DNA of 64,000 bases from Hyphomicrobiales bacterium (GCA_024236395.1 JACKKO010000001.1:620001-684000); one strand, 5' to 3'. Counted from the stretch's first letter, positions 1 through 8,475 are shown. A program made the numbers and translations. Notes: generated from the letters alone by a model not told the origin.

Positions 1-883
1 AACCGGGCAGGCCGGCACTGTACCAGCCCAGATGCTTGCGTGCCATGCGCACGCCCTCGGTTTTACCGTAATGCTCCAGCATGGCATCGTAATGCTCGCG
101 CAGCAGGGCATAACGTTCGGCCAGTGTGGGGTCGGGCAGGCGCTCGCCGGTTTCCAGGAAATGGGCAGCCTGCTGGATAAACCACGGGCGGCCATAGGCT
201 CCGCGGCCAATCATCACGCCATCCGCGCCGGAGGTTTCCAGGCAGGCGGCGGCATCGTCCAGCGTGGTGATATCACCATTGGCAATCACCGGGATGTTGA
301 CCACATCTTTGACCTGCTGAATAAACGCCCAGTCAGCGCGGCCATTATACATCTGGCAACGGGTGCGGCCATGCACGGTTAACATCTGGATGCCGATATC
401 TTCGGCGATGCGGGCCAGTTCCGGCGCGTTGCGGTTTTCATGGTTCCAGCCGGTACGCATCTTCAACGTGACCGGGACATCCACTGCTTTTACCACGGCT
501 TCCAGGATTTTTGTGGCGAGCGGTACATCCTTCATCAGCGCCGAACCGGCATACCCGTTGACGACCTTCTTCACCGGGCAGCCGTAATTAATATCGATCA
601 TCGCTGCGCCGCGGTCGACATTGAGCTTTGCCGCTTCCGCCATCACATCCGGCTCGCACCCGGCGATCTGCACCGACATCGGGTGTTCCTCCGGTGTATG
701 GCTGGCTTTGCGCAGGCTTTCGCGGGTTTCCAGGATCATCGCCCGGCTGGCGATCATCTCCGAAACCACCATGCCAGCGCCGTAGCGCTTGACCAGCGAA
801 CGGAACGGACGGTCGGTCACCCCTGACATCGGGGCGAGCAATACCCGGTTTTCCAGCGTTATATCACCAATGCGTATGGACAT
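1..883 (-). CDS. dusB: tRNA-dihydrouridine synthase DusB (3' end outside window)
   Basis: FMN-dependent enzyme that reduces uridines in the tRNA D-loop, of the DusB/NifR3 type. The start at 883 reads MSIRIGDITLENRVLLAPMSG, and the APMSGVTDRPFR opening is the family signature. Further in are the DINYGCPVKKV motif with the catalytic Cys, the substrate-site LKMRTGW, the TVHGRTR motif and the phosphate-binding ANGDI and GADGVMIGRGAYGRPW motifs. About 294 codons are visible; the C-terminus runs off the left edge. It is divergent from ispDF with only 28 bases between starts. Alphaproteobacteria commonly have dusB and ispDF adjacent, usually with ntrBC, which would lie outside this window. Confidence 0.95.
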   Translation of the reverse strand, partial: MSIRIGDITLENRVLLAPMSGVTDRPFRSLVKRYGAGMVVSEMIASRAMILETRESLRKASHTPEEHPMSVQIAGCEPDVMAEAAKLNVDRGAAMIDINYGCPVKKVVNGYAGSALMKDVPLATKILEAVVKAVDVPVTLKMRTGWNHENRNAPELARIAEDIGIQMLTVHGRTRCQMYNGRADWAFIQQVKDVVNIPVIANGDITTLDDAAACLETSGADGVMIGRGAYGRPWFIQQAAHFLETGERLPDPTLAERYALLREHYDAMLEHYGKTEGVRMARKHLGWYSAGLPG

Positions 884-911
884 TACAGTAAAACACTCTA
901 TTCTCTTGGAA

Positions 912-2147
912 ATGCAGGGGGATATAGCAAAATCCAAACGGAAAGGCAAGGCCGGGGCGCAGGTGCCGGTGGTGGCGGTGCTGATCGCGGCGGCCGGGGA
1001 TAGTACGCGTATGGGCAGAAATGTGCCCAAACCCTACCAGAAGCTGGGCGATCAGGCCATCCTGCGCCGTAGCGTGAAGGCCTTTCTCGATCATCCGCAG
1101 GTCACCGCCGTACGGGTGATTCAGCGCAAAGGTGATGACCGGTATTACCGCGAGGCCATGCAGGGTGTGCATTTGCTGCCGCCGGTGACGGGTGGTGCAA
1201 CCCGGCAGGAGTCAGTCTATCTGGGCTTAAAAAGCCTGGAGCATCTGGCGCCGGATTATGTACTGATCCACGATGCGGCGCGCCCGTTGGTAAGTGCGGC
1301 ACTGATCCGCCGGGTGATTGAGGCGCTTGCGGAATATCCGGCAGTAATTCCCGGTATCCCGGAAGTGGATACGGTAAAGGAAGTGATTGATGGGCAGGTG
1401 ACACAGACGCTCCGGCGGGAAACACTGGTACGCGCGCAGACGCCGCAAGGGTTCCACTTCGCTACGATTTGGGACGCACACCAGCGTGCGCAGGGGCAAA
1501 ACCTGACAGATGATGCTGCGATTGCGGAAGCGGCGGGGATAAATGTGCAGGTGGTGCAAGGGGAAGTATCGAATTTCAAACTCACCGGGCCGGAAGACAT
1601 TAAGGAGGCAGAACGGATGATACAGGCATCAAAAGCAGCAGCGGCTATGGCTCAGGAAACCCGTATGGGGATGGGGGTGGATGTTCACGCCTATGCGGAA
1701 ATAAACGAAGATTGGGACGGAATGCTAAAACTCTGCGGGGTGGAGGTGCCATACGAGCGGGCGCTGCGTGGTCATTCCGATGCCGATGTGGGGCTGCATG
1801 CGCTGGTGGATGCGCTGCTGGGCGCGGTGGCTGCCGGGGATATCGGGCAGCACTTCCCGCCGTCTGACCCTCAGTGGGAAGGCGCAGATTCCGCTGTGTT
1901 TGTGGCGGGGGCGCTGGAGCAGGTGAAGGCAAAAGGTGGCCGGGTGCAGCAGGTGGATATTACGCTTATCTGTGAAGCGCCTAAAATCAGCCCGTACCGG
2001 GAGGCCATGCAGCAGCGCGTGGCAGCATTGCTGGGAGTTGCTCCGGAGCGTGTGAATATCAAGGCGACGACCACCGAGGGGCTGGGCTTTACCGGCCGCC
2101 GCGAAGGCATCGCCGCGCAGGCGATAGCAACGGTGGTGATGGGGTGA
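912..2147 (+). CDS. ispDF: Bifunctional IspD/IspF, isoprenoid precursor synthesis
   Basis: Fusion of 2-C-methyl-D-erythritol 4-phosphate cytidylyltransferase (IspD) and 2-C-methyl-D-erythritol 2,4-cyclodiphosphate synthase (IspF), two steps of the MEP pathway. The N-terminal half has the nucleotide-binding AAAGDSTRMG and PKPYQKL motifs, IHDAARPLV, and RAQTPQGF. The C-terminal half starts at RMGMGVDVHAY and has the metal-binding GHSDADVGLHAL, GDIGQHFPP and the closing KATTTEGLGFTGRREG motif. The chosen start gives 411 residues, usual for the fusion. In-frame ATGs at 870 and 876 are possible but overlap the dusB start region; an even earlier one at 789 would run into dusB. The TGA stop lies at the edge of an octamer repeat array. 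Confidence 0.93.
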   Translation: MQGDIAKSKRKGKAGAQVPVVAVLIAAAGDSTRMGRNVPKPYQKLGDQAILRRSVKAFLDHPQVTAVRVIQRKGDDRYYREAMQGVHLLPPVTGGATRQESVYLGLKSLEHLAPDYVLIHDAARPLVSAALIRRVIEALAEYPAVIPGIPEVDTVKEVIDGQVTQTLRRETLVRAQTPQGFHFATIWDAHQRAQGQNLTDDAAIAEAAGINVQVVQGEVSNFKLTGPEDIKEAERMIQASKAAAAMAQETRMGMGVDVHAYAEINEDWDGMLKLCGVEVPYERALRGHSDADVGLHALVDALLGAVAAGDIGQHFPPSDPQWEGADSAVFVAGALEQVKAKGGRVQQVDITLICEAPKISPYREAMQQRVAALLGVAPERVNIKATTTEGLGFTGRREGIAAQAIATVVMG

Positions 2148-2209
2148 ATCGTGAAAGCGTGAAACGGTGATGTCGTGAAATCGAGAAACCGTGATGCCTT
2201 GAAATCGAT
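2143..2209 (+). repeat. Degenerate NNNCGTGA octamer array
   Basis: CGTGA or one-base variants recur every 8 bases at 2150, 2158, 2166 (GGTGA), 2174, 2182 (CGAGA), 2190 and 2198 (CTTGA), with the three intervening bases variable. The array starts at the ispDF stop codon. The same period-8 motif recurs on either side of the gene at 10114-10473. Confidence 0.7.
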
Positions 2210-2238
2210 CCCTGTTATCCTGTTCTTTCCCCCTGTCA

Positions 2239-2392
2239 CCCCGTCTTTATGACGGGGTCTGGATGCCATTATAAAGGCGGTATGATATTATGAGTAACTG
2301 CTAACTGGCAACCAACATTACCCTCTGTCATTCCTGCGCAGGCAGGGATCCAGAACATAATAACTGGATTCCCAGCTTTTGCTGGGATGACG
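2239..2392. repeat. REP-like inverted repeats in intergenic DNA
   Basis: A short hairpin, CCCCGTC and GACGGGG around TTTAT, is at 2239-2257. A larger imperfect inverted repeat is at 2327-2392: the left arm GTCATTCCTGC...GGATCCAG (2327-2353) is partly complementary to the right arm CTGGATTCCCAGC...GGGATGAC (2364-2391). This is the usual look of chromosomal REP/BIME-type elements. It lies between convergent genes and could also end transcription from either side. A related single arm is at 8404-8431. Confidence 0.55.
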
Positions 2393-2406
2393 GAATAAAG
2401 CAAAGG

Positions 2407-3018
2407 CTAGCCCTGCTGGCGCCCGCCATCTTTTTCACCAAGCTTTGGAAAATTTTCTTTTGCTAACCCGTCTACGGTTCTTTTAACAGCAGTAACAAGC
2501 TCTTTGGCAGTTGGTTTGCGATCATCGGGTGTTGAAACAAAACGGTTTATAAGTGTTTTGCGAATTATTTCCGCATTTTCCAGAGCCATATCGTAACGGG
2601 TATCATGATCTGGATCACCACGTTTTGGCCAATCAAGTGTTCTTATTAATTCATTGATAAAAACCCTACGCCCTTCACCACTAACGGCAACCATTTCCGG
2701 GAGTTTGGTTTTGAGGCGATCATCAAAATAGATATGACACAAAGCTTCTGCATATGAAGTGGATTGATTTGGGGCACTCTTGCTCATTTTAACACCATTA
2801 TCCACCAGCGCAATGGCAAAAGGTTTTTCGGTGGGTTCCGTGGCGGAATATTTTGGGTCATAATGCTTTCCTGTAACGCCTGTAACGGCAATGCCAATGG
2901 CATTCAGGAACGTTTCCAGATACGGCGTGGTTACCACCTCATGGCCTGCCTGTTCCAGTGCTTCTTTCCATTCCGATGATTTTGATTCATCGTCTTCCAG
3001 TATAAGGATTCTGACCAT
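2407..3018 (-). CDS. Receiver-like protein with insertion, copy 1
   Basis: A 203-residue protein whose N-terminus looks like a CheY-type receiver: beta-1 strand and acidic pair RILILEDD (residues 3-10), and a beta-3 strand IALVDN with the likely phospho-acceptor Asp73. In ordinary receivers that Asp sits near residue 53-57; here about 20 extra residues follow the FLNAIGIAVT segment (37-46). After VAVSGEG, which could hold the conserved Ser/Thr, a helical C-terminal part of about 80 residues has no recognisable DNA-binding domain. The start at 3018 has a good ribosome site (GGGAG); a longer start at 3048 has none. It is last in a three-gene operon of paralogues (4417 to 2407). No kinase is adjacent. 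The function is not recognised. Confidence 0.75.
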   Translation of the reverse strand: MVRILILEDDESKSSEWKEALEQAGHEVVTTPYLETFLNAIGIAVTGVTGKHYDPKYSATEPTEKPFAIALVDNGVKMSKSAPNQSTSYAEALCHIYFDDRLKTKLPEMVAVSGEGRRVFINELIRTLDWPKRGDPDHDTRYDMALENAEIIRKTLINRFVSTPDDRKPTAKELVTAVKRTVDGLAKENFPKLGEKDGGRQQG

Positions 3019-3072
3019 ACGGTTCTCCCTGCTGCCCCTCTCAATCATTAAAAAAGGTTATATCTGTTATAG

Positions 3073-3732
3073 TTATCGCGCCTTACCATCAGGACTGGTT
3101 GCCAACGCCTGCCGTGCATGATGGTTATTCCCATTGTTCTCCAGGCTTAACCCCTCCAGCGTTTGGTTGACCATTTCCACGACCGTCTCTGGCAGGGGCT
3201 TGCCACTTGCCGGGCGGGGAGCCTCGAGAAACCGGTCAACAAGCCGGTAAATGTCATTTCGTGCGGTTTCAATATCCATGTCCTCAGGTGGGTTACGCTG
3301 GAGAGCATCGAGTAGTTTGCTGACGATTCCGGCGGTTCCGCCATTGGATAGGGAAATAGTTTCGGGAAACCGGGATTTTAGCGCGTCATTCTCCTGAATC
3401 TTGGCAAAGGCATGGCTGGATTCTATTTCCAATATCTCTCTCTCCCCGATCAATGTCAGTTCTCTTGAATAAAGTACTTTATTATCCAAGAGCACGATAT
3501 CATAGTGCTTGCTGGATGGAAGATTGATGGGCGCAAGTGTGTAGTTACCTTCCTTGATGGATTTTATTTGGTCGTCCTTATTGTCATTCGGAAAAGTAAC
3601 CTGTATTCCCAGTTTGTTCAGGAATTCTTCCAGAAGAAAAGTAGCCGTCACGGTATGCCCTTTCGCTTCAAGCGCGGCGACCAGTGCTTCCCGGTACTCT
3701 TTATTGTCTTCAAGAATAAGGATATTTGCCAT
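3073..3732 (-). CDS. Receiver-like protein with insertion, copy 2
   Basis: A 219-residue paralogue of the downstream protein. ANILILEDN opens the receiver fold and IVLLDN carries the putative phospho-acceptor Asp83. The segment FLNKLGIQVT (37-46) matches FLNAIGIAVT of copy 1. It is followed by a charged insertion of roughly 30 residues rich in Asn, Asp and Lys, which displaces the Asp from its usual position. The C-terminal part (LKSRFPETISLSNGG and onward) also aligns with copy 1 and is predicted helical. A GGAAG ribosome site precedes the ATG. It lies 54 bases upstream of copy 1 and 58 bases downstream of copy 3, so the three are probably co-transcribed. No output domain is recognised. Confidence 0.75.
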   Translation of the reverse strand: MANILILEDNKEYREALVAALEAKGHTVTATFLLEEFLNKLGIQVTFPNDNKDDQIKSIKEGNYTLAPINLPSSKHYDIVLLDNKVLYSRELTLIGEREILEIESSHAFAKIQENDALKSRFPETISLSNGGTAGIVSKLLDALQRNPPEDMDIETARNDIYRLVDRFLEAPRPASGKPLPETVVEMVNQTLEGLSLENNGNNHHARQALATSPDGKAR

Positions 3733-3790
3733 GATGAACTTCCAAATCTTCGATAGGTACGTAGTTTTTGCTAATGGTGCTGGCTTATAC

Positions 3791-4417
3791 TCATCGTGTT
3801 TTATCCCCTATACCGGGATTAATATTCATTAGGATAGGCCTTAATGCATCGGCAACGTCCGTGCCTGAGGGCTTGGCACTTATTGCTGTTGACCGAATTT
3901 TTATAATCTGTGGGCGATCCGGGAAAGGAACGTCTTCAGATACAAATGCACCTTCAAAGCCCTTCGTTCCTTTAGAACTACAGCTCAGTATCTTAGGGGG
4001 TAGAAAATCTTTAGGGTAACCGGCGGCAAGTGCTTTTGCTATGAGTATACTGGTTTTCGATATAGTATAATCAAATTTATCCCTTTCGGATGAAATCCAT
4101 ACATCATCATCCAGAACGAGCGCGGCATAACCCAGTTTCTTAGGGCCTTCATCAGAAAACACAATACTATATTGAGGAATATATTGATTAGCAGCCAACC
4201 CCATTAGCGATCTTTGATGGTTAATATCTTGGTGGTCATAGGGCTTGCCATCAATCATAATGACTAAACCCATTCCTTCAGCCAGTTCTAACAAAGACGT
4301 CATTACGGTTACATCGCATAACGGGGCACTGTCTTTACCTTTTAGATTTCCTACTTTACTCTGATAATCCCGGAAATTATTTTCTTCATCTTCAACAATA
4401 AGTACATTGAGTGCCAT
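3791..4417 (-). CDS. Receiver-like protein with insertion, copy 3 (first in operon)
   Basis: The most divergent of the three receiver-like paralogues, 208 residues. ALNVLIVEDEE gives the acidic pair and AALVLDDDV gives candidate acceptor Asp103. The insertion between the second helix and the Asp strand is the largest here (about 50 residues). An ILSCSS segment is where receivers carry Ser/Thr. The start at 4417 has a near-ideal ribosome site (AGGAGAGG), so it is preferred over the longer frame opening at 4456. It leads the operon 4417-2407 on the minus strand and is divergent from pgpA with about 100 bases between. Similarity to true receivers is weaker than for the other two; some sites may have lost phosphorylation capacity. 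Confidence 0.65.
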   Translation of the reverse strand: MALNVLIVEDEENNFRDYQSKVGNLKGKDSAPLCDVTVMTSLLELAEGMGLVIMIDGKPYDHQDINHQRSLMGLAANQYIPQYSIVFSDEGPKKLGYAALVLDDDVWISSERDKFDYTISKTSILIAKALAAGYPKDFLPPKILSCSSKGTKGFEGAFVSEDVPFPDRPQIIKIRSTAISAKPSGTDVADALRPILMNINPGIGDKTR

Positions 4418-4520
4418 ATCCTCTCCTGTGGCTGATGGGTAGCATGATGCAACCATATGCCAGCGTCTGTGCTACTCGGCAGATGACATACAACTACGAT
4501 TCATAGTATAGTCTATCATT

Positions 4521-5162
4521 ATGGATTCAAAGCAGAAATTTAACAAAAAACTTCCATTCTATCACCCGGCGGCGGTGATTGGGACGTTCTTTTGGGTGGG
4601 GAAAATTCCCTTCGCATCGGGTACGTTTGGCTCGCTGGCGGCGTGTATCCTGCTGATTATACTGGTATTTATTCCGCGTGAGCTGGGTTGGTACGGGGAA
4701 AATATGCTGCTTTCGGTGATTGCGGGGCTGACCTTCCTGTTCACGCTTATGGGGCTGTGGGCCTCGGATGTGTATCATAAGCACGGCTATCAGGATCCGA
4801 GCGAAGTGGTGATTGACGAGGTGGCCGGGCAGTTTGTGGCGTTTACCCTCACCGGGATTGGCTATTACTTCCTGATGGAGTGGGATGAGCCGACTTTCCT
4901 GGGGGTGATTATCTTCGCGCCGCAATACCTGATTGCATTGTTCCTGCTGTTCCGCCTGTTCGATATCTGGAAGCCGGGGCCGGTGGGGCGGGCCGATCGG
5001 ATGCATAACGGGCTGGGTATTATGCTGGATGATCTGATTGCCGGGGCCTTTGCTGCCGGGGTCTTCTTTGTGCTGTTGTTTATTTTGCTCTATAGCGGGG
5101 CGCTGTTATGGGCCGTGGAGACGTTCTTCCCCGATCATCTGGAATTCATGCAGCAGCGATGA
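4521..5162 (+). CDS. pgpA: Phosphatidylglycerophosphatase A
   Basis: Membrane lipid phosphatase that converts phosphatidylglycerophosphate to phosphatidylglycerol. 213 residues. Family motifs are ASGTFGSLAA near residues 33-42, the acidic site EVVIDEVAGQF in the middle, and LFRLFDIWKPGPVGRADRMHNGLGIMLDD near the C-terminal third, whose Asp residues are conserved in PgpA. Four hydrophobic segments are visible, the last before the C-terminus. Its stop overlaps the next start (ATGA at 5159-5162), so it is translationally coupled to cinA, an arrangement frequent in proteobacteria. Confidence 0.93.
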   Translation: MDSKQKFNKKLPFYHPAAVIGTFFWVGKIPFASGTFGSLAACILLIILVFIPRELGWYGENMLLSVIAGLTFLFTLMGLWASDVYHKHGYQDPSEVVIDEVAGQFVAFTLTGIGYYFLMEWDEPTFLGVIIFAPQYLIALFLLFRLFDIWKPGPVGRADRMHNGLGIMLDDLIAGAFAAGVFFVLLFILLYSGALLWAVETFFPDHLEFMQQR

Positions 5163-5647
5163 GCATAAGCACTTATCAGAAAGCGGAGTCATTACTCACC
5201 ATCTGCCGGGCAAACGGCTGGAAGCTGGCAACAGCGGAATCCTGCACCGGGGGGTTGGTTGCCGGGGCGCTGACGGATGTGCCGGGTTCGTCGGATGTGT
5301 TTGACCGTGGTTTTGTGACCTACAGTAATATCGCCAAGCAGGAAATGCTGGGGGTACCTGCCGCATTGCTGGAAGCGCATGGGGCGGTGAGTGAGGAAGT
5401 GGCGCGGGCAATGGCGGAAGGCGCACTTGCGCAGAGTGAGGCTGATATGGCGGTGGCGCTGACGGGCATCGCCGGACCAGATGGCGGTACGGAAGCCAAG
5501 CCGGTGGGGTTGGTATTTATTGCGGTAGCTAAATTATCCGGAGCAATGCTCTGTGAAAAGTGTATTTTTCCAAATGATAGAGCGGCAGTGCGTGCGGCTG
5601 CGGTAGAAAAAGCACTGGATCTGTTTATTTTGCAGTGCAATAATTAA
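5159..5647 (+). CDS. cinA: CinA C-terminal domain protein (nicotinamide-nucleotide amidase type)
   Basis: 162-residue protein of the CinA C-terminal family (PncC-like), which in characterised members deamidates nicotinamide mononucleotide in NAD salvage. LATAESCTGGLVAGALTDVPGSS near the N-terminus and ALTGIAGPDGGTEAKPVGLVF in the second half are the family motifs. The N-terminal molybdopterin-binding-like domain of long CinA proteins is absent, as usual for this short form. The ATG overlaps the pgpA stop (ATGA), fixing the start at 5159 rather than 5108. Confidence 0.9.
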   Translation: MSISTYQKAESLLTICRANGWKLATAESCTGGLVAGALTDVPGSSDVFDRGFVTYSNIAKQEMLGVPAALLEAHGAVSEEVARAMAEGALAQSEADMAVALTGIAGPDGGTEAKPVGLVFIAVAKLSGAMLCEKCIFPNDRAAVRAAAVEKALDLFILQCNN

Positions 5648-5701
5648 GTTTGTCGGTTTTTATTTCGTACTTGCTGGGTAAATCGGTAAGATGCCTGTGT
5701 G

Positions 5702-6985
5702 ATGAACGCACAGCAACCAATGACGCAGCCCATGTTTTCCCATACAGATTTTACGAATAATCACCACCTTTATGGTCTGGTGGAATTTCAGCGTGCCATG
5801 ATGGCCCCTACGAATATGTTGGCCAGGATGGGGGTGGAAATGTTTGCCAGCCCGTTTAATCCGCTGGCACACAGTAAGCACGGACGAACCATGGCAGCCG
5901 GGTTTGAGCTTTTGGAGCGCCTGACCCGCCAGTATGAGCAGCCGGATTTCCATATTTATGATATCGAAATCAATGGTAAAACCTATGGAGTGAAGGAGCG
6001 CATTGCCAAGCGCCTGCCATTTTGCAACCTGTTGCACTTCAAGAAAGATTATACTAAAGAGCAGCCGCGCCTGCTGATTGTGGCGCCGCTTTCCGGGCAT
6101 TTTTCTACGTTGCTGCGGGGAACGGTGCGCGGCTTCCTACCGCATTTTGATGTGTATATTACCGACTGGATTAATGCACGGGATATCCCACTTTCGCTGG
6201 GACCATTTGATCTGGACGATTATATTGATTACATCATCCAATTCCTGCGTAAGCTGGGCAAAGGAACGCATGTCATGGGGGTATGCCAGCCTTCCGTGCC
6301 GGTGATGGCGGCAACGTCCATTCTGGCAGCAGAAAAAGATGAGGCGGCTCCGGCGTCGATGATTCTGATCGGGGGGCCGATTGATACGCGTAAAAGCCCC
6401 ACGGAAGTTAACAGACTTGCCTATGAAAAGCCGATTGAATGGTTTGAGCAAAATGTGATTTGCCACGTGCCAATGAATTATCCCGGCTTCATGCGGAAGG
6501 TCTATCCCGGCTTTATCCAGCTGACCGGTTTTATGACGATGAACCTTGACCGGCATCTGGGTGCGCATCTGAACCTGTTTAATCACTTGATTGAAGGGGA
6601 CGGGGATAGTGCCCAGGCACACCGGAAATTCTATAATGAATATCTGGCCGTGATGGATTTACCCGCGGAATTCTACCTGCAAACGGTGAAGACGGTCTTT
6701 AAAGATCACTCCTTACCGCTGGGGACGATGAAATCCCGCGAGCGTAAGGTACGCCCGGAAACCATCACCAAAACGGCGGTGCTGGCGATTGAAGGGGAAC
6801 GGGATGATATTTCCGGTCTGAGTCAGACCAAAGCGGCGCTGACACTATGTACAAATCTGCCGGACAGTAAAAAACAATATTATTTGCAGAAAGATGTCGG
6901 ACATTATGGTACCTTCAACGGAAGGCGCTTCCGTGAGCAGGTGGTACCAACAGTTTGTGATTTTGTCCGAAAGCATGACCGCTAA
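5702..6985 (+). CDS. phaZ: Intracellular polyhydroxyalkanoate depolymerase
   Basis: Alpha/beta-hydrolase-fold enzyme that mobilises intracellular poly-3-hydroxybutyrate granules. 427 residues from ATG 5702; a GTG one codon upstream is also possible. Typical features are PLSGHFSTLLRGTVRGFLP, the YITDWINARDIPLSLGPFDLDDY segment, and the nucleophile elbow MGVCQPSVP with Cys195, since PhaZ enzymes use Cys instead of Ser. The final DVGHYGTFNGRRF carries the catalytic His401. No signal peptide is seen, in line with an intracellular role. No PHB synthase lies in the window. The 3' end overlaps the next gene by 11 bases. Confidence 0.93.
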   Translation: MNAQQPMTQPMFSHTDFTNNHHLYGLVEFQRAMMAPTNMLARMGVEMFASPFNPLAHSKHGRTMAAGFELLERLTRQYEQPDFHIYDIEINGKTYGVKERIAKRLPFCNLLHFKKDYTKEQPRLLIVAPLSGHFSTLLRGTVRGFLPHFDVYITDWINARDIPLSLGPFDLDDYIDYIIQFLRKLGKGTHVMGVCQPSVPVMAATSILAAEKDEAAPASMILIGGPIDTRKSPTEVNRLAYEKPIEWFEQNVICHVPMNYPGFMRKVYPGFIQLTGFMTMNLDRHLGAHLNLFNHLIEGDGDSAQAHRKFYNEYLAVMDLPAEFYLQTVKTVFKDHSLPLGTMKSRERKVRPETITKTAVLAIEGERDDISGLSQTKAALTLCTNLPDSKKQYYLQKDVGHYGTFNGRRFREQVVPTVCDFVRKHDR

Positions 6986-8348
6986 GTTATTTCTAAATCG
7001 ATTCTGGACAGTGTTACGCTGGCTTTTATTGCTGGTGTGGGTGCTGTGGGTTGGGATAGTCTATCTGAACCAGATTGATGCCGCGCTGCATAGCTGCCAG
7101 GAGCAGAAAGCTATTTCTGACGCACCATGCTTCTTTTCCCTGTGGTTTTATACCAGCTTTGTGGTGGTGTTGGTGGTGCCAGCGTTGCTTTTTGCCGTGC
7201 GTAACGTGGTTGTGCGGGCGGTATTATTAGGAATGCTTGGGGTAAGCATTCTTTATGATGCGCAGTTGGAGGCACTAAGCATCGTAGGCGATATTCGTAC
7301 ATTCGGTTATCAGAAATTTATCGTGCTATTTTATGTCTGGTCGGCACTGTACCTGACGTTAATGTGGGCAGCACTTTTACTTGCAAAATATCAGCGTATT
7401 CTATGGCTGATGTTTGGGATGACAGTCCTGTTCAACCTTGGCTTTGTCTGGTATGGCCGTGGCAGTGTGGAGCAGTATTATGCCATTTCCGGTACGTGGT
7501 TTGTACAAGGGTTCAGTTGGGACAGCCTGATGCAAAGTGCGATTTTCGGCAAGATGTGGCGTTGGTTGCTATTTGTGCCATTAGTGTTTTTGATAGTTGG
7601 CGGGACGGTGCAATGGGTACGTTCCGGTGCCGTACAGAGTCTTTATCTGAAGCGTATGCTGCTGATTTTTTTTGGTGGGCTGCTGATTTCCTTGTTGCCA
7701 CTGGTATCGCTCCCACTGGGAAATCTCCTGAACCGGCAGGATGTGAATGAAGCGAAATCCTATATCAGTCAGCTATTACCCAAACTTCAGGCGTTTGCGG
7801 TGAAGAATGACAATGCTTACCCACCCACGCTGGAGCATAGTGTGGAAGAGGAAGGGATAACCCTGCCAAGGCTGCTAAGGCTTTTTGATTTCCTCGCCTA
7901 TAACCAACATGGGGCCTATTATATCAGCCGTCCGGAAAAATATTGCTTTCTGGTTTATAACCCAGGTGCGGTGGATTATGGCTATTATTCGCTGACTAGT
8001 GAACGTGGTTGGAAGTTTCATCCCTATGCCGGGAAGTCGTTAGAAGAAATCTATCTGGAATATTGCGATGAGCCGCAGTCGTTCAAGCAGCGTATCAAGA
8101 AGCACTTGGGCCTGCAGGAAGACCCGAATGACCCGGATCACATTCTTGAACCTTCCGAGTTGTTCAAACAACAATGGAAAACACCAGATGTGAAAGGCTT
8201 CCCTGAATTCCTGCCTAATGAAGAGCAGCGTGAGCACTTTCTGAAAGACCAGTTCCCATACCTATTTGAAGGCAAAGAAGGTCAGGAGAAGAAAATCCTG
8301 GAAGAGATGCAGAAACGCGGCGCATTGTCCGAACTGCCTGAAAAATAG
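6975..8348 (+). CDS. Polytopic membrane protein of unknown function
   Basis: 457 residues from ATG 6975, overlapping the phaZ 3' end, so probably translationally coupled. The first ~255 residues contain about seven hydrophobic segments. The remaining ~200 are soluble and acidic, with aromatic-rich stretches such as YYISRPEKYCFLVYNPG and KFHPYAGKSLEEIYLEYC. The tail is very charged (KEGQEKKILEEMQKR). I do not recognise the family. The phaZ overlap suggests a role connected with storage polymer or simple co-expression; this is inference only. An earlier in-frame start at 6894 would lie entirely inside phaZ. Confidence 0.7.
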   Translation: MTAKLFLNRFWTVLRWLLLLVWVLWVGIVYLNQIDAALHSCQEQKAISDAPCFFSLWFYTSFVVVLVVPALLFAVRNVVVRAVLLGMLGVSILYDAQLEALSIVGDIRTFGYQKFIVLFYVWSALYLTLMWAALLLAKYQRILWLMFGMTVLFNLGFVWYGRGSVEQYYAISGTWFVQGFSWDSLMQSAIFGKMWRWLLFVPLVFLIVGGTVQWVRSGAVQSLYLKRMLLIFFGGLLISLLPLVSLPLGNLLNRQDVNEAKSYISQLLPKLQAFAVKNDNAYPPTLEHSVEEEGITLPRLLRLFDFLAYNQHGAYYISRPEKYCFLVYNPGAVDYGYYSLTSERGWKFHPYAGKSLEEIYLEYCDEPQSFKQRIKKHLGLQEDPNDPDHILEPSELFKQQWKTPDVKGFPEFLPNEEQREHFLKDQFPYLFEGKEGQEKKILEEMQKRGALSELPEK

Positions 8349-8403
8349 CCGACTGTGCTCTGTTATCGCCTGAATCCGCAAGGACTCTAGGGCGTTCATG
8401 TTT

Positions 8404-8474
8404 CTGGATTCCTGCTTCCACAGGAATGACGTAGGGTGGTTTACGTTATGCGCCAGCGCAGGCTGGGTCCAGGA
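8404..8474. repeat. REP-like arm(s) downstream of serA
   Basis: CTGGATTCCTGC...GGAATGACG at 8404-8431 folds on itself and resembles the right arm of the repeat at 2364-2391. At about 8455-8472 GCGCAGGCTGGGTCCAG resembles the left arm at 2335-2353. It sits between convergent genes, immediately after the serA stop. Confidence 0.45.
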
Positions 8475-8475
8475 G

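Noticed and set aside
789..911. Longer IspDF start at 789
   Set aside because: It would overlap the divergent dusB coding region by about 95 bases, and homologues start near the AAAGDS motif.
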